The position numbers were made by a program, and so were the translations under genes. A DNA stretch of 64,000 bases, from the NCBI RefSeq assembly GCF_003788635.1, contig NZ_AYKH01000002.1:1-64000 (forward strand), written 5' to 3'. The notes below the pieces were generated by a model. That model saw only the letters and a list, made by a program, of their open reading frames with translations. It ran no database searches and was not told the origin of the DNA. Below are positions 18,372 through 26,874 of the stretch, piece after piece (within the stretch, counting starts at the first letter, position 1; each line of letters opens with the position of its first letter). The DNA is from Salinisphaera orenii subsp. orenii MK-B5 (lineage in GTDB: Bacteria > Pseudomonadota > Gammaproteobacteria > Nevskiales > Salinisphaeraceae).

Positions 18372-20540
18372 GTGCGACCGTTTTCGTCCAACGCTCATCC
18401 GCACCGCACCGCGCTGGCCTCGGCGCTGGCCGTCGGCCTCGCCATGGCGGCGCCGCCCGGGCTCGCCCAGAACAGCGCAACCGCATCGGAGACGCTGTCG
18501 GAGATCAGCGTCGAGGGCGACAGCGACGTGCCCTCGGCCACAGCGCCGGTCGACGGCTACAGCGCCGAGCGCACGCGCTCGGCCACCAAGACCGACGCAC
18601 CGCTGGCCGAAACCCCGCAGGCGGTATCGGTGATCGGCTCCGACCAGATCGACGCCCAGGGCGCACGCGATCTCCGCCAGGTCATGCGCTACGTCTCGGG
18701 CGTGGTCCCCGAACTGCGGGGCAATGTGGCCAGCCGTTATGACCAGCTCACGCTGCGCGGTTTTCAGCCGGATCTCTATCTCGACGGCCTCAAGCAGCTC
18801 AGCTACTTCTACACGATTCCCAAGACCGATCCGTTCCTGCTCGAGCGCGTGGAAGTCGTCAAGGGCCCGGCGTCCGTGCTCTACGGACAGACGCCCCCGG
18901 GCGGCCTGATCAATCTGGTCTCCAAGCGCCCCGTCGAGGACCAGGAGAACCGCTTCTATCTGGAGACGGGCAACGACAACCGCCTGGGCGCCGGTTTCGA
19001 TATCGGCGGCGCGCTCGACGAGGACGGCGACGCGCTCTACCGCGTGGTGGCCACCGGCAGCCGGCGAGACGGCCCCCAGGAGACCGTCGAGACGTCGAAC
19101 TTCTCCATCGCGCCGTCGCTGCGGCTGCGACTGTCCGAGGACACGGAGTTCACGCTGCTGGGCAAGTACCGCAACGACCCGGACTCCGGCTCCTACGGCG
19201 CCCTGCCCTATCGCGGCACCGTCGACCCGCTGGGCGACGGCTCGAAGCTGGATCGCGATTTCTACGACGGCGACGAGAGTTTCGAGAGCTTCGACCGCAA
19301 GACGGTCCAGATCGGCTACGAATTCTCGCACTGGTTCAACGACAGCCTGGAGTTCCGTCAGAACTTCCGTTTCCGTGACGCCGAGGTCGACTATCGCAGC
19401 GTCTACGGCGCCGGCCTGGTCGACGACGAGACGCTCGCGCGGGGGACCGCGGCTTCGCAGGAGAGCGTCAACGGCATCCTCGTCGACAACCAGCTGCTGG
19501 GCTACGCCGACACCGGCCCGGTCGAACATACGCTGCTGGCCGGTTTCGATTACCAGAACCTCGACGCGGACCGCTACTACGGCCTGGGCGCGGCACCGTC
19601 CCTGTCGATCGCCGATCCGAACAACGATCAGGCGATCACGCCGCCGGCCCGCAGCAGCTACGACTTCGATCAGGACCAGATCGGCTTCTATCTCCAGGAT
19701 CAGGCCAAGCTGGGCCGCCTGACGATGCTGGCCGGCGGGCGCTACGACGTCATCGACACGACCGCCGTCGGCCCGGACGGCACCAATCGCGACACGCGTA
19801 CGGACCGCGCCTTCACCGGCCGGCTCGGCGCGCTCTACGCGTTCGACAACGGCATCGCGCCGTATGTCAGCTACGCCGAGTCGTTCCAGTCGCCGGCGAC
19901 GAGCAACACCGCCGCCGGTATTCTCGACCCGACCGAGGGCGAGCAGTACGAGGCCGGGCTGAAGTACCAGCCGCCGGGCAGCGACGCCCTGTTCACCGCC
20001 TCCGCCTTCGAGCTGACGCGCACTAACGTGCCCACGACGGACCCGGCCACGCAGATCACCACCCAGACCGGCGAAGTCCGCATTCGCGGCTTCGAGATCG
20101 ACGGCAAGGCCAGCCTGGCCAGCGGTCTCGACCTGTCGCTGGCCGCGGCCTATCTCGACTCCGAGATCACCAGCGCCGACGACGGCACCGAGGGCAACGA
20201 GTTCTCGCAGACGCCCGACTACACCGCCTCGCTGTGGCTCGACTACACGCAGCCGGGCGGTGCCTGGAAGGGCGCCGGCGCCGGAGTGGGCCTACGCTAC
20301 GTCGGCGAACAGCAGGTCACCAACGACAACGACCTGCAGGTGCCGGACTACACCGTCGCCGACGCCGCCCTGCACTACGAGCTCGGCGGCGTCAAGCCCG
20401 CCTGGGATGGCTGGCGTGTAGCCCTGAACGTGCAGAACGTGTTCGACAAGAAGTACGTCTCCTCCTGCGCGAGCCCGAATTTCTGCTACTACGGCTACGG
20501 TCGCGAAACCACGGCCACGGTGAGCTATCGCTGGCGTTGA
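18372..20540 (+). CDS. TonB-dependent siderophore receptor (FhuA/hydroxamate-like), first copy
   Basis: A 722-residue outer-membrane receptor. It starts at GTG 18372 after an AGGGGGA ribosome site and has a signal peptide to about residue 32 (PPGLAQ). The plug domain contains ETPQAVSVIGSDQI and VKGPASVLYGQTPPGGLINLVSKRP-type motifs, and a 22-strand barrel follows with the terminal aromatic ending (VSYRW). Two cysteines in the last extracellular loop (SSCASPNFCYYGYG) resemble FhuA-type ferric-hydroxamate receptors. It is preceded by a Fur box and followed by a terminator. The ligand cannot be told from sequence alone. Confidence 0.92.
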   Translation: MRPFSSNAHPHRTALASALAVGLAMAAPPGLAQNSATASETLSEISVEGDSDVPSATAPVDGYSAERTRSATKTDAPLAETPQAVSVIGSDQIDAQGARDLRQVMRYVSGVVPELRGNVASRYDQLTLRGFQPDLYLDGLKQLSYFYTIPKTDPFLLERVEVVKGPASVLYGQTPPGGLINLVSKRPVEDQENRFYLETGNDNRLGAGFDIGGALDEDGDALYRVVATGSRRDGPQETVETSNFSIAPSLRLRLSEDTEFTLLGKYRNDPDSGSYGALPYRGTVDPLGDGSKLDRDFYDGDESFESFDRKTVQIGYEFSHWFNDSLEFRQNFRFRDAEVDYRSVYGAGLVDDETLARGTAASQESVNGILVDNQLLGYADTGPVEHTLLAGFDYQNLDADRYYGLGAAPSLSIADPNNDQAITPPARSSYDFDQDQIGFYLQDQAKLGRLTMLAGGRYDVIDTTAVGPDGTNRDTRTDRAFTGRLGALYAFDNGIAPYVSYAESFQSPATSNTAAGILDPTEGEQYEAGLKYQPPGSDALFTASAFELTRTNVPTTDPATQITTQTGEVRIRGFEIDGKASLASGLDLSLAAAYLDSEITSADDGTEGNEFSQTPDYTASLWLDYTQPGGAWKGAGAGVGLRYVGEQQVTNDNDLQVPDYTVADAALHYELGGVKPAWDGWRVALNVQNVFDKKYVSSCASPNFCYYGYGRETTATVSYRWR

Positions 20541-20563
20541 GGATTCCGTCCACCCGTCACCAC

Positions 20564-20591
20564 AACGCGGCCTTCGGGCCGCGTTTTTTTT
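20564..20591 (+). terminator. Rho-independent terminator after the first receptor gene
   Basis: AACGCGGCC / TTCG / GGCCGCGTT followed by T8. A 9-bp perfect stem with a stable UUCG tetraloop and a long U-run, 24 bases after the receptor stop. Confidence 0.95.
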
Positions 20592-20629
20592 GCCCGCGAG
20601 GGCCCAGACCACGGGAGAGCGAACGCCGC

Positions 20630-20673
20630 TTGCAGCTTCCGATCTTTTGTATATAATGCGAATTATTCGCATT
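20630..20673 (+). promoter_or_regulatory. Promoter overlapped by a perfect palindromic Fur box
   Basis: TTGCAG (20630-20635), a 16-base spacer and TATAAT (20652-20657) form a sigma-70-like promoter. Over the -10 and expected start lies AATGCGAATTATTCGCATT (20655-20673), a perfect 9-1-9 inverted repeat with the geometry of the Fur box (GATAATGAT-A-ATCATTATC). It overlaps a second palindrome, GCATTCGCGAATGC (20669-20682). Fur is the likely binder given the neighbours; other metal regulators of the same family are possible. Confidence 0.75.
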
Positions 20674-20782
20674 CGCGAATGCGTCTTCGTTCGCCAGCCG
20701 GCGCGAGGCACCGCGCTCGCGAATGCGATTTGGGGAAACCTCCCACTCGGTGGATTGCGCGGCCTTCGGGCCGCGCTCTTTT
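20664..20782 (+). ncRNA. Candidate Fur-repressed small RNA (or terminated leader)
   Basis: From the expected start near 20664 to a GC-rich hairpin with a U-rich tail (ending about 20782) is about 118 bases, the size of RyhB/PrrF-type iron-responsive sRNAs. The segment has no open frame of note and contains an apparently single-stranded AAACCTCCCAC (about 20737-20747), complementary to ribosome sites. The direct repeat TCGCGAATGCG occurs at 20673-20683 and 20717-20727. Alternatively it is the 5' leader of the PepSY gene starting at 20971, with attenuation at the hairpin. No similarity to a known sRNA is claimed. Confidence 0.4.
20757..20782 (+). terminator. Terminator-like hairpin before the PepSY reductase gene
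   Basis: GCGCGGCC / TTCG / GGCCGCGC followed by TCTTTT. The core GCGGCCTTCGGGCCGC is identical to that of the terminator at 20564-20591, but the U-run is shorter and interrupted, so termination may be partial. Confidence 0.65.
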
Positions 20783-20970
20783 AAGCGTGGGATGACGGTA
20801 GCACCGGCCGGCGGCCGCGCCGGCCAACAGGGGGACAGGATGACGTCGAACGAGGCCCACGCCCGCGGACTGCGCGCAGATCGCCTGTCGACGCCCGCGC
20901 CGTCACCACGGCTGGCGCAGCGCCGGCCACACCGGACGGCTCGAGCCGGCGCGGCGCCAAGGGGTATCCG

Positions 20971-23505
20971 ATGACGCTTCGGGACCGACTGCGGGCACTC
21001 CATCCGATCTTTCAGCTCCACTGGCTGCTCGGCATCACGGCCGGCTCGGTGCTGGTGGTCGTCGGCGTGACCGGCGGCCTGATGTCGTTCCAGCAGGACA
21101 TCCTGGAATGGCTCAATCCTGCGACCGTCGAACGCCTGAGTGTCGACACACCGCGCCTGTCGCCGCCCGAGCTCGTGGCGCGCTATCACGAGGCTCACCC
21201 GGAGCACCGGGTGTCGTCACTGTTCTGGCGCCAGGACCGGCCGTATCCGATGCTGATCGGCTATGACACGCCCGAGAGCACGGACCAGCGCGGCGGGCGC
21301 GCGCTCCTCGACCCTTACACCGCCGAACCGATGGCCCAGCCACGCGGGCAGTGGACATTCGGCCTCATCCGCCAGCTCCACGAGCGCCTGGCCGCCGGGC
21401 GCACGGGCCAGATCATCGTCGGCATCGCGACGATCACGCTCGTGGTGCTCTCGATCAGCGGGCTGTACCTGCGCTGGCAGCGGCGGCCGCGTCAGGGCTG
21501 GCGCTGGCTCTGGCCGCGCGCGCTCGGCGGCAAGCTCGCCGGCGAATGGCACGCGGTGCTCGGCGTCTGGGCGCTCGTCGCCTATCTGCTGGCTTCGCTC
21601 ACCGGGCTGATCTGGTCGTTCGACTGGTACCGCGACGGCGCAAACGCCCTGTTCGCCTCCGGCGAGACCGCCGCGCACCCCAGCCTCGAGGCGCCGGTCG
21701 CCGACCCCGACCTCGAACGGATCTGGGCAGGCATCGCCCCCGAGATGGCCGACGCGCTCTCGGTGTTCATCCGCCTGCCGGACGAGCCCTCGGCCACGGT
21801 CGACGTGCACTATGTCCCGGGCGACGCCCAGCACCGTTTCGCCGACAGCGAGCTGTTCGTCCACCCCGGCACGGGCGAGATTCTCGGTCGCGAAAGCTTC
21901 GCCGAACTCGGCTTCGGCGACAAACTGCTGGCCAGCGCCTACGCCCTGCACATGGGCGCCTTCTTCGGCACGCCGGGCGTGGTGTTCATGATGCTCGCCA
22001 GCCTGGCCATGCCCGTGTTCTTCGTCACCGGCTGGCTGCTGTATCTGCGCCGACGCCGCATGAAACGACAGGTGGCCGCGCCGACGCGGCGGGCCGTCGA
22101 CGCCGCGCCGGGCGAGCAGACGGTGCTGGTGGCCTATGCCAGCCAGAGCGGGCTGGCCCAGCGTATCGCCACCCAGACCGCGAACACGCTGCAGCAGGGC
22201 GGCCGCGCCGTGCGCATGGCCGATCTGGGCGCGTTGACGCCGACCTGTCTGCGCGCACACCGACGCGCCCTGTTCGTGGTCAGCACCCACGGCGAAGGCG
22301 ATGCGCCCGTGGCCGCGCGCCACTTCGACCGCCGTTTCTGTCACGCCGGCGAGCCGCGTCTCGAACAGCTCGACTATGCCCTGCTGTGCCTGGGCGACAG
22401 CGACTACGCCGACAGCTACTGCGCCTTCGGCCGGCGACTGGACCGCAGCCTGCGCGAACGCGGGGCCCGCACGCTGCTCACGCCGATCGAGGTCGACAAG
22501 GCCGATCAGCACGCGCTCGCCCGCTGGCACGCCGCGCTGGCCGGGCTGTTCGGCGTCGCCGCGGCCCGGGCCGAGCCGGCGTTCTCGCGCTGGCGGCTGG
22601 CCGAACGCGCGGTACTCAACCCGGCCAGTCTCGGCACGCCGACGGCCTGGCTGCGCCTGACCTGCGACGAGACGCCACCCGCCGAGTGGCGCGCCGGCGA
22701 CATCGCCGAGATCCGGCCGCATCATGCGGGCGCGCGGGTCGCCGCATGGCTGGACCGCCACGGGCTCGACCCCTGCGCGATGGTCGTGCGCGGCCACGTC
22801 GCGATGAATCTGCAGGATGCGCTCGCCGACCGGCAATTGCCCGAGACGGCCGACGCCGACGCCCGCGCCGATCTGCAGGCCTGGTACGACGGCCTGCCGC
22901 CCCTGGCCGCACGCAATTACTCCATCGCCAACATCGACGCCGGCCGCGGCATCGAGCTGGTCGTCCGTCTGGCATGCCACGACGGCGGCACCGGCGTGGC
23001 CTCGGGCTGGCTCATCGAACACGCGGCCCTCGGCGCGGCCGTCGACGTCCGTCTGCGGGCCAACCCCGGCTTTCGCGCCGATGCGGACGCGCTCGCCCGA
23101 CCCGCCCTGCTGATCGGCAACGGCACCGGCATCGCCGGCCTGCGCGCCCATCTGCAGGCCCGCATCGCCGCCGGCCGCCACGACAACTGGCTGATCTTCG
23201 GCGAACGCCAGCGCGCCCGTGATTTCTACTTCGCCGAGGAACTCACGGACCAGGAACGCGAGGGCCGGCTGCGGCTGGATCCGGTGTTCTCGCGCGACGG
23301 CGAGACGCGGCGTCATGTGCAGCACCGGCTCGCCGAACAGGCGGACGTCGTTCGCGAGTGGCTGGCCGCGGGCGCCATCGTCTATGTCTGCGGCAGCCAC
23401 GAGGGCATGGCGCCGGGCGTGACCGCGGCGCTGGCCGAGATCGTCGGCGACGCCGGGCTCGACCGTCTGCATGCCGAAGGCCGGATCCGCATGGATGTGT
23501 ACTGA
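20971..23505 (+). CDS. PepSY-flavodoxin-NADPH reductase fusion (ferric-siderophore reductase-like)
   Basis: An 844-residue inner-membrane protein built of three parts. Residues 1-370 are a PepSY_TM domain with four membrane segments (about 12-39, 148-168, 193-217, 340-363). Residues ~385-530 are a flavodoxin domain with the FMN loop AYASQSGLAQRIA and a STHGEGDAP motif. Residues ~545-844 are a sulfite-reductase/cytochrome P450-reductase-like FAD-NADPH module with NYSIANI, LLIGNGTGIAGLR and VYVCGSHEGMAPG. It resembles Pseudomonas PiuB/PA4513-type proteins encoded beside siderophore receptors, thought to reduce ferric siderophores in the periplasm. The ATG at 20971 follows AAGGGG. It sits between two receptor genes. 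Confidence 0.87.
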   Translation: MTLRDRLRALHPIFQLHWLLGITAGSVLVVVGVTGGLMSFQQDILEWLNPATVERLSVDTPRLSPPELVARYHEAHPEHRVSSLFWRQDRPYPMLIGYDTPESTDQRGGRALLDPYTAEPMAQPRGQWTFGLIRQLHERLAAGRTGQIIVGIATITLVVLSISGLYLRWQRRPRQGWRWLWPRALGGKLAGEWHAVLGVWALVAYLLASLTGLIWSFDWYRDGANALFASGETAAHPSLEAPVADPDLERIWAGIAPEMADALSVFIRLPDEPSATVDVHYVPGDAQHRFADSELFVHPGTGEILGRESFAELGFGDKLLASAYALHMGAFFGTPGVVFMMLASLAMPVFFVTGWLLYLRRRRMKRQVAAPTRRAVDAAPGEQTVLVAYASQSGLAQRIATQTANTLQQGGRAVRMADLGALTPTCLRAHRRALFVVSTHGEGDAPVAARHFDRRFCHAGEPRLEQLDYALLCLGDSDYADSYCAFGRRLDRSLRERGARTLLTPIEVDKADQHALARWHAALAGLFGVAAARAEPAFSRWRLAERAVLNPASLGTPTAWLRLTCDETPPAEWRAGDIAEIRPHHAGARVAAWLDRHGLDPCAMVVRGHVAMNLQDALADRQLPETADADARADLQAWYDGLPPLAARNYSIANIDAGRGIELVVRLACHDGGTGVASGWLIEHAALGAAVDVRLRANPGFRADADALARPALLIGNGTGIAGLRAHLQARIAAGRHDNWLIFGERQRARDFYFAEELTDQEREGRLRLDPVFSRDGETRRHVQHRLAEQADVVREWLAAGAIVYVCGSHEGMAPGVTAALAEIVGDAGLDRLHAEGRIRMDVY

Positions 23506-23587
23506 CGCCGCCGCCATAGCGGCGGCCCGGCCAGCCGATTCTTCAGGAAACGACCGAACCACAACCCAGCACGCCAAGGGGGACCTC

Positions 23588-25822
23588 ATGCCCACACCGA
23601 CCGCACCCAACACCTCGCGACGACCGGCTCAACGACCGTCGACGACCCTGCGAAAGGCGCTGACCACCCTGTCGCTGGTACTGATCGCCGCCGGCGCGGC
23701 CGCCCAGAGCGAATCCGGCGAGACCCGGCTGGCGCCGATCGATGTCGAGGGCGCCGGCGTCGAACGCGCCTTCTCGCCGGTCGACGGCTATGTCGCCGAG
23801 CGCAGCGCGACCGCCACCAAGACCGATATCCCGCTGATCGAGTCGCCCCAGGCGGTGAGCGTGATCGGTCGCGAGCAGCTCGAGGATCGCGACGCCGACA
23901 CGCTCACCGAAGCCGTGGAATACAGCCCCGGCATCGCCGTCCTCAACCGTTTCAACAACAACATCATCGATTCGATCGGCATTAATATCCGCGGCTTTCA
24001 GGCCTCGGACGCGACCTATCGCGACGGCACCCGCCTGTTCGCCGGCCTGCCCTACGATGCGCCGGTCGAACCCTATGGCCTGGAGCGTATCGAGGTGCTG
24101 CGGGGCCCGGCCTCGGTGCTCTACGGCCAGGGCCAGCCGGGCGGCATCATCAATCTGGTGACCAAGCGCCCGACCGCCACGCCGCTGCGCGAATTCGGCC
24201 TGGAGATGGGCAGCGACCACCACAAGCAGCTCAAGGGCGACGTGAGCGGGCCCATCGACGACAACGCCCACTGGCGTTACCGCCTGACCGGGCTGGTGCA
24301 GGACGCCGACTCGCCGATCGACTTCATCGAGGACGATCGTGTCTATATCGCCCCGGCGCTGACCTGGGCGCCGAGCGCGCGCACCGAGCTGACCGTCCTC
24401 GCCGACTATCAGAAGAACGAATCCGACTACTACTGGACCGGCTTTCCGCGCGAAGGCACCGCCTACGACAGCGACAACGGCCGCATCCCCGAGGACCGCT
24501 ATATCGGCATCCCGGGCCTCGGCGGCTACGAGTCGGAAGTCTATTCCGTGGGCTATCTGTTCGAGCAGCTCATCGGCGATCGCTTCACCTTCCGCCAGAA
24601 CGCCCGCTATCGCCATATCGACTACGACGTGGTCGACGTCTTCCGCGACTATTTCGCCAACCCCGACGACCCGGACGATCCCCTCTACCCGCTGAACGAG
24701 GACCTCACCGAACTGTCTCGCGACGCGCGTCTGCGCTTCGACGAGGGCGATACCCTAACCGTCGACAACCAGCTCGTCACCGAGCTGTCGCACGGCAACT
24801 TCGACCACAGCGTTCTGGTCGGCTTCGACTACAAGACGCTGGACTACGAGGCCCGCAACAGCGGCTTTCGCAACCCGACCACCGACATTCCGCCGCTGGA
24901 TCTCTACGATCCCGACTACAGTCAGGACTACGCCCTGCCCACCACCTTCACCCGCAGCCGGACCGAGGCCGACCAGTACGGCCTGTATGTGCAGGACCAC
25001 GTGAAATACGGCGACCACTGGGCCTTCACCGCCGGCGCGCGCCAGGACTGGGTGCGCGAAGAATCGCTGGGCGCCGACGAGAACGACCAGAACAACCTGA
25101 GCTGGCGCGCCGGGCTGGTCTATCTCGCCGACAACGGTCTGGCGCCGTATGCCAGCTATAGCGAATCGTTCACGCCGCAATACGGTGTCAACGAGGCCAC
25201 CGGCGCCAGCTACGAACCGATCAGCGGCAAGCAGTACGAGATCGGCCTGCGTTATCGGCCGATCGGCTGGAACGCCTCCTTCGAGATCGCGGCCTTCGAT
25301 ATCAGCCGCGAAAACGAACTGGTCGCCCTGCCCAGCAACCCGACCGTGCAGGACCAGATCGGCGAAACACGCTCGCGTGGCGTCGAACTGGGCGCGGAAA
25401 TCGATCTCACCCGCGGGCTGTCGGCGATCGCCAGCTATACCTGGAACGAGGTCGAGGTCGTGGAAGCCGGCGGCGCCCAGGCCACCAACGGCAAGCGCGT
25501 GGTCGATCGCCCCGAGCATATCGCCAAGCTCTGGCTCGACTATGAATTCCAGCGCCCCGTGCTAGACGGCCTGGGCATGGGCGCGGGCGTGCGTTATCGC
25601 GGCTCGGCATTCAGCAACGCCGACAACACCGCGCGCTACCCCTCGGCGACACTCGTCGATGCTGCCGTGCGCTATACCTTCGACAACGTGCGCCTGCAGG
25701 TCTCGGCCCGCAACGTCTTCGACGATGTGAAGGTCTATTGCACCGGCACCGAGCCGAGTTCGTTCTGTGATTACGGCGTGGGGCGCAACGTGCTGGGCAG
25801 CATTACCTACCGCTGGGATTGA
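23588..25822 (+). CDS. TonB-dependent siderophore receptor, second copy
   Basis: A 744-residue outer-membrane receptor. The ATG at 23588 follows AAGGGGGACCTC and begins a signal peptide ending near AAAQSE (residue 42). The plug has ESPQAVSVIGREQLEDR and LRGPASVLYGQGQPGGIINLVTKRP-type motifs; the barrel ends in YRWD. It is a paralog of the receptor at 18372 and shares the paired cysteines in the last loop (YCTGTEPSSFCDYG). It lies 82 bp after the PepSY reductase with no promoter or terminator seen between, so the two are probably co-transcribed. Confidence 0.92.
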   Translation: MPTPTAPNTSRRPAQRPSTTLRKALTTLSLVLIAAGAAAQSESGETRLAPIDVEGAGVERAFSPVDGYVAERSATATKTDIPLIESPQAVSVIGREQLEDRDADTLTEAVEYSPGIAVLNRFNNNIIDSIGINIRGFQASDATYRDGTRLFAGLPYDAPVEPYGLERIEVLRGPASVLYGQGQPGGIINLVTKRPTATPLREFGLEMGSDHHKQLKGDVSGPIDDNAHWRYRLTGLVQDADSPIDFIEDDRVYIAPALTWAPSARTELTVLADYQKNESDYYWTGFPREGTAYDSDNGRIPEDRYIGIPGLGGYESEVYSVGYLFEQLIGDRFTFRQNARYRHIDYDVVDVFRDYFANPDDPDDPLYPLNEDLTELSRDARLRFDEGDTLTVDNQLVTELSHGNFDHSVLVGFDYKTLDYEARNSGFRNPTTDIPPLDLYDPDYSQDYALPTTFTRSRTEADQYGLYVQDHVKYGDHWAFTAGARQDWVREESLGADENDQNNLSWRAGLVYLADNGLAPYASYSESFTPQYGVNEATGASYEPISGKQYEIGLRYRPIGWNASFEIAAFDISRENELVALPSNPTVQDQIGETRSRGVELGAEIDLTRGLSAIASYTWNEVEVVEAGGAQATNGKRVVDRPEHIAKLWLDYEFQRPVLDGLGMGAGVRYRGSAFSNADNTARYPSATLVDAAVRYTFDNVRLQVSARNVFDDVKVYCTGTEPSSFCDYGVGRNVLGSITYRWD

Positions 25823-25833
25823 CCGGCAGCGCG

Positions 25834-25860
25834 ACGCCCGCTCGCGCGCCGAGCGGGCGT
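25834..25860. terminator. GC-rich hairpin between converging genes
   Basis: ACGCCCGCTC / GCGCGCC loop / GAGCGGGCGT, a perfect 10-bp stem between the stop codons of the receptor (plus) and the acetyltransferase (minus). There is no U-run on either side, so it may act only as a weak or Rho-assisted bidirectional terminator. Confidence 0.45.
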
Positions 25861-25864
25861 GGTG

Positions 25865-26458
25865 CTAGCCGAAGCGCTCGAGCTGGAAATCCAGGTTCTG
25901 GCGCACCGCCGGCCACTCGGCGGCAATGATCGAGAACACCACGGTGTCGCGCAGGATACCGTCGCCACTGACCTGGTGATTGCGCAGCACGCCGTCCTGT
26001 TTCGCACCCAGGCGCGCGATGGCCGCCCGCGAGGCGCGGTTGTGCCAGTGGGTACGGAACTCGATGGCGATCGCGTCGAGCGTATCGAACGCGTGCGCCA
26101 GCATCAGCCACTTGCATTCGGTATTGATCGCGCTGCGCTGGAACCGCTTGGCATACCAGGTATAGCCGACCTCGGCGCGTCGATTGAGCTCGTCCACATG
26201 GCAGAAACGCGTCGATCCCACGACGGTATCGCTGGCCAGATCCCGCACCGCGAACGCCAGCCCGCCACGCCGATTTTCGGCCAGCGCGGACTCGATATAG
26301 CCGTCGACGCTATCGGCTGCCGGCACGAAGGTATACCAGAGCCGCCACAGCTGGCCGTCCTGCACGGCCTCGGCGAGCGCGGGCGCGTGTTCATGGGTCA
26401 AAGGCTCGAGTCGAACATGCCGTCCGGCCAGCGTGGTGGGTTCGATCCAGACACTCAT
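25865..26458 (-). CDS. GNAT family N-acetyltransferase (RimJ/RimL type)
   Basis: A 197-residue predicted cytoplasmic acetyltransferase. It starts with the family N-terminus (GRHVRLEPLTHEHAPALAEAV) and has the AEVGYTWYAKRFQRSAINTECKW segment that carries the acetyl-CoA-binding region in RimJ/RimL-like enzymes, then TLDAIAIEFRTHWHNRASRAAIARLGA. Such proteins acetylate ribosomal proteins, antibiotics or small amines; the substrate here is unknown. GGGAA lies 7 bases before the ATG at 26458. Confidence 0.88.
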   Translation of the reverse strand: MSVWIEPTTLAGRHVRLEPLTHEHAPALAEAVQDGQLWRLWYTFVPAADSVDGYIESALAENRRGGLAFAVRDLASDTVVGSTRFCHVDELNRRAEVGYTWYAKRFQRSAINTECKWLMLAHAFDTLDAIAIEFRTHWHNRASRAAIARLGAKQDGVLRNHQVSGDGILRDTVVFSIIAAEWPAVRQNLDFQLERFG

Positions 26459-26874
26459 ACAATTTCCCGAAATGCTTTCGTGAAGGCGTAATCATATTCC
26501 AGCACAAACGGTTGCCGTATTTTTTGCTATATTTTTCACTTAATTGAAATTTTTCTGCCGCAGCGGCCGGCGCATTGCCCATATGGTCCCGGCCTGCCTG
26601 TCGTCGTCGGCGCGGGTGATAGCCACGCCGCGGCTGCGGTCTGTTTTTAGGGGATTGGATTGAAATCGCGTGTAAGGCGCCGACGCGCCGGAATGGTAAT
26701 TCTATTGTCGGCGCCCGACCCGGCATGGTCTGCATGGCGGTCTTGTGCGGGTCGTTCCGGAACCCGGCGCGACGCACCGATGGCTCGATGCGCGCACCGG
26801 TCATCGGCGCTGCATGGCGAATGTGTTCCGACCTCGCCATCGGCAGCGTTGCCGGCCAGGCGGCCGCTCACGCC
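26459..26874. other. Intergenic region with an AT-rich patch upstream of the six-gene cluster
   Basis: 416 bp without a supported gene. 26488-26560 is strikingly AT-rich for this DNA. It contains TATGAT on the minus strand (26496-26491, 33 bases before the acetyltransferase ATG) and an extended -10-like TGCTATATT on the plus strand (26525-26533) pointing at the cluster. No good -35 accompanies either. From the second, a leader of about 340 bases would precede the first cluster gene. The remaining sequence shows nothing recognisable. Confidence 0.45.

Noticed and set aside
21217-23613. A 798-codon minus-strand frame opposite the PepSY reductase
   Set aside because: Shadow frame; the plus-strand gene has clear membrane, flavin and NADPH motifs.
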